Source of the DNA: Candidatus Calidifonticultor daggyaiensis
Lineage (GTDB): Bacteria > Actinomycetota > Humimicrobiia > Humimicrobiales > Humimicrobiaceae
Reading direction: 5' to 3'
Assembly: GCA_015661035.1 (NCBI GenBank)
Contig: JACVJA010000139.1
Span: forward strand, 1-5,165
Length of the DNA: 5,165 bases
In this document: positions 1 through 5,165 of the stretch, in pieces
Layout of the letters: each line of letters begins with the position of its first letter
Position numbering within the stretch: position 1 is the first letter of the stretch
Position numbers and translations under genes: made by a program
The notes under the pieces: model-generated
The model's database searches: none
Told to the model about the DNA's origin: nothing
What the model saw: the letters and a program-made list of their open reading frames with translations, nothing else

Positions 1-1
1 A

Positions 2-142
2 CAACAAGAAATAAATAAATTTATTAATCTTAAGTCTACTCATTCATTAAAAAAATTTAATTTTTTTCAAATGCTTTTAATTAACAAATCTTTAATTAAG
101 AAAATTAATATTAAATTAAATTTTTTCATTTTTATTGCATAA
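2..142 (+). CDS. 3' end of an upstream gene (partial, unidentified)
   Basis: This frame is open from the left edge to a TAA at 140-142, giving 46 codons. The other two forward frames hit stops within the first 20 bases. The tail is Lys/Ile/Asn/Phe-rich and ends in a hydrophobic stretch (FFFIFIA), with no recognisable motif. Its stop overlaps the predicted TTG start of the flippase by 8 nt, the same geometry as the flippase/glf junction downstream, which supports a real gene end translationally coupled to its neighbour. By context it is probably another polysaccharide gene, for example a transferase, but the sequence itself does not show that. In DNA this AT-rich a 46-codon open frame can also occur by chance, so the call is moderate. 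Confidence 0.5.
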   Translation, partial: QQEINKFINLKSTHSLKKFNFFQMLLINKSLIKKINIKLNFFIFIA

Positions 143-1418
143 ACTAACTTTCAATTTAATCTTTACTATAATAAAAGAAATAAAAAAAAATATAATATTT
201 AGAAATTCAGTTTATACTTTATTAATACAAGGAACTAATTATATTTTACCATTAATCATAATACCTTATTTAACAAGGACATTAGGAAAAGATGGTTATG
301 GCAAAATTGCATTTACACAATCTTTTGCCTTATTGGCTGGTGTTCTAATAGAATATGGATTTGCCTTATCAGCTACAAGAGAAATAGCTCAAAACAGGAA
401 TGATAAGGATAAAATTGATAAGTTAGTTTCAATAACAATTTTCTCAAAATTATTCTTAAGTTTAATTACATTTTTTCTTATTATTCCAATTAATTTTTTA
501 ATTCCAATATTTAATGAAAATAAAGATCTTTTTTTTGTAAGTTATTTTCTTCTTATTACAACGGCATTAAACACAGATTGGTTTTTTTTGGGGAAAGAAA
601 AACTTAATTTATTTAGTATAAATACAATAATAGGAAAATCACTTCATATAATTTTAACATTAATTTTAATTAACCGTAATTCTACACCTGTTTTTTATTT
701 AATTATTTTTTCAAGCTCAAATCTTATTACGAACTTAATAAATTTGTTCTTAATAAAAAGAAATGTATTAATTAAAATACCAAATATTAAAGATATTATA
801 CAATATTTAAAAGATTCAGTTAATTTATTTACATTTAAATTAGCTGTATCTTTATATACAAGCGCTAATGCATTTATTATTGGTTTACTTTTATCGCCAT
901 CGCAAGTCGGGATATTTTCAGGAGCAGAAAAAATAACAAAAGCTATTGTTGGTTTGTGGACACCTTTGACTACTGTAATTTATCCAAGAATTAATAATTT
1001 ATTAAAAGAAAATATCACAAAAGCAAAAGAGTTAATAAAAATTGCAACAGTTTTTTACGCAATCTTAAGTTTTACTTTTACAATCATTCTTTTTTTAACT
1101 GCAAAATTTCTTACAGAGTTGATATTAGGGAATAATTTTTCTGATGCTGTTTCAATTATAAAAATTTTATCACCAATAGTTTTTTTAGTTGCGATGAGTA
1201 ATGTTACTGGAATTCTTTGGCTACTTCCTCACAAAAGAGATAAAGAATTTAATTTTATTATTATGATTGCTGGTGTTATAAACATTTTATTAGGGATACC
1301 ACTTACTATTTATTGGGAATTAACGGGTATGGCAATTAGTGTCCTTTTAACAGAGATGTTTGTAACAAGTGGTTGTTTTTATCTTGTTGCTAAATTAAAG
1401 GAGTCTACGATTGTTTGA
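135..1418 (+). CDS. wzx: Wzx-type O-antigen/polysaccharide flippase (RfbX family)
   Basis: This is an inner-membrane protein of 427 residues with about 12 hydrophobic segments, roughly at 31-49, 56-78, 100-124, 132-152, 161-180, 185-207, 230-255, 270-285, 302-331, 341-363, 371-396 and 397-420. Family hallmarks are the first-helix block QGTNYILPLIIIPYLTRTLG (32-51) followed by DGYG, the segment ALSATREIA (78-86), TDWFFLGKEK (147-156) and GIFSGAEKI (259-267). These are typical of RfbX/Wzx proteins of the MOP superfamily, which move undecaprenyl-diphosphate-linked repeat units to the periplasmic face. Length fits the family (about 400-480). The start is the weak point: the only usual start codon near the N-terminus is TTG at 135, no Shine-Dalgarno site precedes it, and it lies inside the upstream stop region, so reinitiation is likely. 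The next in-frame TTG (residue 68) would remove conserved helices. The reading frame overlaps glf by 8 nt. The substrate cannot be read from the sequence. Confidence 0.92.
   Translation: MHKLTFNLIFTIIKEIKKNIIFRNSVYTLLIQGTNYILPLIIIPYLTRTLGKDGYGKIAFTQSFALLAGVLIEYGFALSATREIAQNRNDKDKIDKLVSITIFSKLFLSLITFFLIIPINFLIPIFNENKDLFFVSYFLLITTALNTDWFFLGKEKLNLFSINTIIGKSLHIILTLILINRNSTPVFYLIIFSSSNLITNLINLFLIKRNVLIKIPNIKDIIQYLKDSVNLFTFKLAVSLYTSANAFIIGLLLSPSQVGIFSGAEKITKAIVGLWTPLTTVIYPRINNLLKENITKAKELIKIATVFYAILSFTFTIILFLTAKFLTELILGNNFSDAVSIIKILSPIVFLVAMSNVTGILWLLPHKRDKEFNFIIMIAGVINILLGIPLTIYWELTGMAISVLLTEMFVTSGCFYLVAKLKESTIV
1397..1403 (+). promoter_or_regulatory. Ribosome binding site of glf
   Basis: AAAGGAG lies 7 nt before the TTG at 1411, inside the last codons of the flippase gene. 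This strong site decides the TTG start, which also gives the conserved Glf N-terminus (MFDYLIVGAGFAG) with no extra residues. Confidence 0.85.
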
Positions 1419-2529
1419 TTATTTAATCGTTGGAGCAGGTTTTGCAGGTAGCGTTCTTGCTGAACGAATCGCAAGCCAATTAGATAAAAAGGTATTAATT
1501 ATAGACAAACGAAATCACATTGGGGGGAATGCTTATGATCACTATGATGAAAATGGAATTTTAGTTCATAAATACGGCCCTCACATTTTTCATACTAATT
1601 CTAAAAAGGTAGTTGATTATTTATCGAATTTTACCGAATGGCAACCATACTTTCATAGAGTTTTGGCTATAATAGAAGGTCAAAAAGTTCCAGTTCCATT
1701 TAACCTTACTTCTATTTATAAATTATTTCCACCAAATTTTGCAAGTAAACTTGAAGATGAATTAATTGCTAATTTTGGATATGGTCAAAAAATTCCAATA
1801 TTAAAATTACGTGAAACAAAAAATAAAAATTTAAAGTGGCTTGCTGAATATATTTATGAAAATGTTTTTTATGGTTACACCTTAAAACAGTGGGAGTTAA
1901 AGCCTGAAGAATTAGATATATCAGTTACAGCAAGAGTACCAGTTTACATTAGTAGAGATGATCGTTACTTTCAAGATACTTATCAAATTATGCCTAGATA
2001 TGGTTATACAAAAATGTTTGAAAAAATGTTAAATCATAAAAACATTAAAATATTATTACAAACTGATTACAAAGAAATAATCCATCATATAAAATTTGAT
2101 AGACTTATTTTTACCGGTCCAATTGATGAATATTTTGATTATCTATATGGGCCTTTACCTTATAGAAGTTTAGAATTTGATTTTAAACTTGTAAATTATG
2201 AATTTTATCAAGAATGTGGAACAATAAATTTCCCTAATAATAACAATTATACAAGAATAACTGAATTTAAATATTTAACAGGACAAAAATGCTCTATGAG
2301 TGTCATTGCATTTGAATTTCCCAAAAGTTTTCAACCAGGCAATAACCAAATTCCATATTATCCTATACCCAAACAGGAAAATCATATATTATATAAAAAA
2401 TATCATCAAGAGACAAAAAAAATCAAATCAGTTACTTTTTGCGGAAGATTAGCAGATTATCAGTATTATAATATGGATCAAATAGTTGCTCGAGCACTAA
2501 ATATATTTGAAAAGGAAATAAGTTTATGA
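1411..2529 (+). CDS. glf: UDP-galactopyranose mutase (EC 5.4.99.9)
   Basis: This cytoplasmic flavoenzyme interconverts UDP-galactopyranose and UDP-galactofuranose through reduced FAD, supplying the Galf donor. The 372 residues match the usual bacterial length (about 365-400). Visible features are the FAD dinucleotide site VGAGFAG (7-13) with the acidic end of strand 2 in IIDKRN (30-35), GGN (38-40), YGPHIFHT (55-62) with His58 and His61, GYTLKQW (155-161), ARVPV with Arg175, DDRYF with Tyr186, YTRITE with Arg282, IPYYPI with Tyr317, and the C-terminal GRLADYQYY (345-353) with Arg346. By my recalled alignment these correspond to Klebsiella pneumoniae His60, His63, Trp160, Arg174, Tyr185, Arg280, Tyr314 and Arg343, so the active site looks intact. 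One difference is Asn354 where Klebsiella has Asp351. The gene starts with TTG behind a strong ribosome site, overlaps wzx by 8 nt, and its stop overlaps the next start by 4 nt (ATGA), tying it to the downstream transferase. Confidence 0.97.
   Translation: MFDYLIVGAGFAGSVLAERIASQLDKKVLIIDKRNHIGGNAYDHYDENGILVHKYGPHIFHTNSKKVVDYLSNFTEWQPYFHRVLAIIEGQKVPVPFNLTSIYKLFPPNFASKLEDELIANFGYGQKIPILKLRETKNKNLKWLAEYIYENVFYGYTLKQWELKPEELDISVTARVPVYISRDDRYFQDTYQIMPRYGYTKMFEKMLNHKNIKILLQTDYKEIIHHIKFDRLIFTGPIDEYFDYLYGPLPYRSLEFDFKLVNYEFYQECGTINFPNNNNYTRITEFKYLTGQKCSMSVIAFEFPKSFQPGNNQIPYYPIPKQENHILYKKYHQETKKIKSVTFCGRLADYQYYNMDQIVARALNIFEKEISL
2511..2518 (+). promoter_or_regulatory. Ribosome binding site of the GT2 gene
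   Basis: AAAGGAAA lies 7 nt before the ATG at 2526, within the last codons of glf. With the ATGA stop/start overlap it supports coupled translation of glf and the transferase. Confidence 0.7.
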
Positions 2530-3320
2530 AAATAGCAACAGTTGTTGTTACATATAATAGGCTTAATTTATTAAAAAATTGTATAGATGCAATTAGAAAA
2601 CAGACTAAAAAAGTTGATAAAATTATAGTTGTAAATAATGGAAGCAATGATGGTACAGATCTTTGGTTAAATGAACAGAATGATATAATAACAATAACTC
2701 AAGAAAATTTGGGAGGTGCTGGAGGGTTCTATACAGGGATTAAATTTGCATTTGAAGAAGGTTTTGATTGGATTTGGTGCATGGACGATGATTGTTTACC
2801 CTTTGCGAATTGCCTAGAAAATCAAATACCTGATGATACGGATACTATAACAGGTCCAAAAGTAATTTATGAAAATGAAGAGGTTTGGAATTATGATTAT
2901 AAGAGTATTAAATACAAATTACTAAAATTTTTTAATTTGCCATTTATAACTATACCATTTAATGGATTTTTAGTGTCAAATAAAATAGTTAAAACTATTG
3001 GACTCCCTTTAAGTGAGTTATTTATTTATTGTGATGATGTTGAATACTCTTATAGAGCTAGTAAATTTGGATTTAACTTAAAAATATGTGATAATGCTTT
3101 TTTATTTCATCCAAAGAGTAAAAAAGTTAATGATTACACTCAAATTCAATTATATTATTATATTAGGAACAATTTATTTGTTGTAAGAAAATATGATTTA
3201 TTTTTTATTAGAACTTTAATAAAAATTCTTCAAATCATTAGATTGTTAAAATTCAAAAACTATAAGATTTTTTTTAAAGGTTTTTTTGACTCGTTTAAAA
3301 TTACAACAAATAAGAAATAA
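2526..3320 (+). CDS. Family 2 glycosyltransferase, probable galactofuranosyltransferase
   Basis: This 264-residue GT-A fold enzyme should transfer a nucleotide-activated sugar to a lipid-linked glycan at the cytoplasmic face of the inner membrane. In order: VVVTYNRLNLL (6-16), the nucleotide-binding strand VVNNGSNDGT (35-44), NLGGAGGFYTGI (61-72), the metal-binding DDD at 87-89 in WIWCMDDDC, PFNGFLVS (144-151), the catalytic-base region CDDVEYSYRASKFGF (169-183), FHP with His195, and YYYIRNN (210-216) near a basic, hydrophobic C-terminus likely to touch the membrane. The NxGGAGGF block followed by W-I-W-x-M-DDD is the pattern of the GlfT1/GlfT2-like branch of COG1216. His195 lies 24 residues after Asp171, matching the spacing I recall for mycobacterial GlfT2 base Asp372 and metal ligand His396. 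Overlap with glf supports UDP-Galf as donor. Family assignment is firm and donor specificity is inferred; a rhamnosyltransferase is the main alternative. Confidence 0.9.
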   Translation: MKIATVVVTYNRLNLLKNCIDAIRKQTKKVDKIIVVNNGSNDGTDLWLNEQNDIITITQENLGGAGGFYTGIKFAFEEGFDWIWCMDDDCLPFANCLENQIPDDTDTITGPKVIYENEEVWNYDYKSIKYKLLKFFNLPFITIPFNGFLVSNKIVKTIGLPLSELFIYCDDVEYSYRASKFGFNLKICDNAFLFHPKSKKVNDYTQIQLYYYIRNNLFVVRKYDLFFIRTLIKILQIIRLLKFKNYKIFFKGFFDSFKITTNKK

Positions 3321-3322
3321 TC

Positions 3323-3329
3323 AAAGGAG
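3323..3329 (+). promoter_or_regulatory. Ribosome binding site of wzy
   Basis: AAAGGAG lies 5 nt before the TTG at 3335 in the 14-nt gap after the GT2 stop. It sets the TTG as the start; there is no competing ATG nearby. The site sits inside a possible weak hairpin (3321-3338). Confidence 0.82.
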
Positions 3330-3334
3330 CCTTT

Positions 3335-4552
3335 TTGAAAACTGAATCTAAATTATTCCTTTTTTTTATATTATTTTCTTGGTTTACTATTCCACCATTA
3401 TATAAAATTGGTGATACTGTAAATCTGAACTGGATATATGTAACTTTTCTAGTATCATTATTATTTCTTATTTTTTTATCGACAATAAATCGAAAAATAA
3501 TATCATATCCAAAATACTCTGTTCGACTAATATTATTTTTAAGTTATCTAATTATTTCAATTTTTTGGTCATATTCACCTGTAGATAGTTTAAGATATAT
3601 TAATAAGCTTTTATTATTAATATTTTTGATTTTAACTTTTTCTAATTTAGGAATTGATGATGAAATTATTTTACAAAAAATAACCACAGCAATATTATTT
3701 TTTCTTATAGTTAATTGGTTTTCTGAAATAACAATAAAAGACTTTCTTTGGAAATATCCTGCCGGTGAATATTTTGAAGGTTTTAGTGGTAGGCATGCAA
3801 TAAAATATTATGTTGCTTTTAGTATTTTATTTTCGAGTGTATGTTTTTTAATTCTAAAACAAAGAAAATATATTTTTATGTTAATAATTTTAATTTTAAC
3901 ATTAATATTTATATTTCAGAGAGGGGTAATGCTCGCAACAATCTTAGGATTAATTACTATTTTATATAAGTTATTTAAAGGTAAATTTAGGCTTAAAGTT
4001 GCTTTCATAACAATAAGCCTTATTATTTTATTATTATTTTTTTATCTTTTATTTTTCACAGAAACAGGTATACAATACACATTTTATTCCTTGGAGCAAA
4101 GAAATAAATTTCTAACCGAACTTTCAAATAACCCTATTTATGCTTATCAATATATTAACTTCAAAGGACGACTAGAATATTGGGATTTATTAATTTTAAA
4201 ATCTAACCAACCATTTGGGCTTGGATTTGGTTCCTCTGGGAGAATTATTGAAGAAAATTTTGGAGCTTACAATGAATTGCATAATGATTGGCTTCAATTT
4301 TATGTAGAACTTGGAATAATTGGTGTTATTTTATATGCATTATTTTGGATTTCTTTAATCTCTTATTTATTAAAATTGTTGCGAATAAAATTGTCTAACC
4401 ATCAAAAAATATTTGTATTAACTACGCTAGGATATTCTGTATTTGTTATTGTAAGCGGAATCTTTGACCATGTGATTGATTATTATTCAACAGCTGTTTG
4501 TCTGGGGATATTAGTAAGTATGGTATCAAATTATAGAAATTTATTAAAGTAA
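3335..4552 (+). CDS. wzy: Wzy-type O-antigen/polysaccharide polymerase
   Basis: This 405-residue inner-membrane protein is predicted to join lipid-linked repeat units on the periplasmic side. It has about 11-12 hydrophobic segments, roughly at 5-22, 33-51, 62-80, 90-104, 115-131, 157-174, 178-196, 197-212, 220-241, 321-346, 358-378 and 383-398. A large hydrophilic loop lies between about 242 and 320, the hallmark of the Wzy_C/O-antigen ligase superfamily. That loop carries GRLEYWDLL (278-286, Arg279), PFGLGFGSSGR (293-303) and ELHNDWLQFYVELGIIG (314-330, His316), the conserved Arg and HNxxL-type His elements of that superfamily. Sequence alone does not separate a Wzy polymerase from a WaaL-type ligase. 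Polymerase is preferred because the gene sits in a cluster with wzx and transferases, and ligases usually lie with lipid A-core genes. It starts with TTG 14 nt after the GT2 stop. Confidence 0.82.
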   Translation: MKTESKLFLFFILFSWFTIPPLYKIGDTVNLNWIYVTFLVSLLFLIFLSTINRKIISYPKYSVRLILFLSYLIISIFWSYSPVDSLRYINKLLLLIFLILTFSNLGIDDEIILQKITTAILFFLIVNWFSEITIKDFLWKYPAGEYFEGFSGRHAIKYYVAFSILFSSVCFLILKQRKYIFMLIILILTLIFIFQRGVMLATILGLITILYKLFKGKFRLKVAFITISLIILLLFFYLLFFTETGIQYTFYSLEQRNKFLTELSNNPIYAYQYINFKGRLEYWDLLILKSNQPFGLGFGSSGRIIEENFGAYNELHNDWLQFYVELGIIGVILYALFWISLISYLLKLLRIKLSNHQKIFVLTTLGYSVFVIVSGIFDHVIDYYSTAVCLGILVSMVSNYRNLLK

Positions 4553-4565
4553 TATATAGAATAAA

Positions 4566-4572
4566 TTTGGAA
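4566..4572 (+). promoter_or_regulatory. Weak ribosome binding site of the GT4 gene
   Basis: TTTGGAA precedes the ATG at 4577 by 4 nt. It is a poorer match than the sites before glf and wzy. The 24-nt gap (4553-4576) shows no hairpin or T-tract that would act as a terminator. Confidence 0.4.
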
Positions 4573-4576
4573 TAAA

Positions 4577-5165
4577 ATGAAAAATAAAATCTTATTTTTT
4601 TGTCCAATTCCACCACCTTTTCACGGTTCTAATTATATGTCCAAATTAATAATTGATGAATTAAAGAGTTATGAGCATTTCGAAATAAAACACATCAATA
4701 CGCAATTTTCAACTGAAATTAAAAATTTAGGGAAATTTTCAGCAAAAAAAACTATATTATTTTTCAAATATTTATTTCAGTTAGTACACATTATAATTAG
4801 CTTTAAACCAGTTTATATTATAATGGTACCTGCTTTTGTTAGAAATCCTTTTATAGTAAATTATATTTATGTTTCAATTGCAAGTATTATACTCAGAAAA
4901 AAAGTTTTATTATGGATTAATTCAAACAATATAAAGTTATTTTACGATAGTAGTGGTATTATCTTAAAGAAATTAATAAGAAATATTTTTAATTTTTCTT
5001 ATTTAATTATTTCTAGTTCATCTAAGTTATATGAATTAAACTATAATTTTTTTTCTCATAAAGAAAAAGTTATAACAATTCATAATGCCATTCCAAATGT
5101 TTACCAAGTCAAAAAAACTAGAAAAGATTATAATGTAATTATTACTTATTTATCAAATATGCATT
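4577..5165 (+). CDS. Family 4 glycosyltransferase, N-terminal part (runs off the right edge)
   Basis: An ATG at 4577 opens a frame that stays open for 196 complete codons to the end of the window. The product begins MKNKILFFCPIPPPFHGSNY, the N-terminal strand and PPPxHG loop common in GT4 (GT-B fold) transferases. Further on are a Rossmann-like run of hydrophobic strands (79-85, 110-114, 142-146), SSSSKLYEL (146-154), KVITIHNAI (164-172), equivalent to the usual V-x-x-I-x-N-G-I block, and TYLSNMH (190-196), which in this family starts the second domain and is normally followed by KG. The nucleotide-sugar-binding half with its E-x7-E motif would lie beyond the edge. It would add one sugar to the lipid-linked repeat at the cytoplasmic membrane face; donor and linkage cannot be told. 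The gap after wzy is 24 nt. Full GT4 proteins are about 350-400 residues, so roughly half is present. Confidence 0.88.
   Translation, partial: MKNKILFFCPIPPPFHGSNYMSKLIIDELKSYEHFEIKHINTQFSTEIKNLGKFSAKKTILFFKYLFQLVHIIISFKPVYIIMVPAFVRNPFIVNYIYVSIASIILRKKVLLWINSNNIKLFYDSSGIILKKLIRNIFNFSYLIISSSSKLYELNYNFFSHKEKVITIHNAIPNVYQVKKTRKDYNVIITYLSNMH

Noticed and set aside
1..134. AT-rich stretch at the left edge as a promoter for the cluster
   Set aside because: TATAAT-like strings are everywhere in DNA of this composition, an open frame runs through the stretch, and no paired -35 element stands out. I cannot support a promoter.
2432..2647. Minus-strand open frame of 71 codons with hydrophobic residues
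   Set aside because: It lies opposite the conserved 3' end of glf and the 5' end of the GT2 gene, both with clear family motifs. Its hydrophobicity comes from the complement of Lys/Asn/Ile-rich codons, so it is a shadow.
3268..3338. T-rich runs and the small inverted repeat after the GT2 gene as a terminator
   Set aside because: The T-runs at 3268-3275 and 3281-3287 are inside coding sequence and precede the inverted repeat. The repeat itself is short, AT-rich, followed by A bases rather than a T-tract, and contains the next gene's ribosome site.
4553..4576. Intergenic gap between wzy and the GT4 gene as a regulatory region
   Set aside because: Only 24 nt with no inverted repeat or promoter pair visible; it looks like ordinary operon spacing with a weak ribosome site.
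1..5165. A new defence, mobile or RNA-based system
   Set aside because: All substantial open frames match surface-polysaccharide families. I saw no transposase, tRNA-like fold, spaced repeats or long non-coding interval.

Overview
The window is very AT-rich (roughly a quarter G+C by eye). It holds one co-directional, tightly packed run of surface-polysaccharide genes, all on the + strand. The set is a Wzx-type flippase, UDP-galactopyranose mutase, a family 2 glycosyltransferase, a Wzy-type polymerase and the first part of a family 4 glycosyltransferase. This is the gene content of an O-antigen or capsule locus of the Wzx/Wzy-dependent type, which suggests a Gram-negative bacterium with a low-GC genome. 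The sequence does not let me name the genus. Strong AAAGGAG-type ribosome sites and frequent TTG starts (three of five visible starts) argue against lineages that rarely use Shine-Dalgarno sites, such as many Flavobacteriia, but this is weak evidence.

Layout: 2-142 is an open tail, probably the 3' end of an upstream gene. 135-1418 is wzx, 1411-2529 is glf, 2526-3320 is a GT2 transferase with features of galactofuranosyltransferases, 3335-4552 is wzy, and 4577 to the right edge is the N-terminal half of a GT4 transferase. Junctions are 8-nt overlap, 8-nt overlap, 4-nt overlap, 14-nt gap and 24-nt gap. I see no internal terminator or promoter, so the genes are probably one transcription unit that continues beyond both edges.

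How the genes fit together: Glf converts UDP-galactopyranose to UDP-galactofuranose in the cytoplasm. The next gene's GT2 enzyme is the best candidate to add Galf to the lipid-linked repeat unit, and the GT4 enzyme would add another sugar. Wzx would then flip the undecaprenyl-diphosphate-linked unit across the inner membrane, and Wzy would polymerise it on the periplasmic side. The strongest inference is therefore a Galf-containing surface glycan. The initiating phosphosugar transferase, chain-length regulator and other transferases are not in this window.

I found no mobile element, RNA gene, CRISPR array or clearly new system. The points worth a second look are the predicted Galf-transferase pairing, the TTG starts nested in upstream stop regions, an Asn at a normally acidic position in Glf, a possible hairpin over the wzy ribosome site, and poly-A/poly-T tracts in coding sequence.
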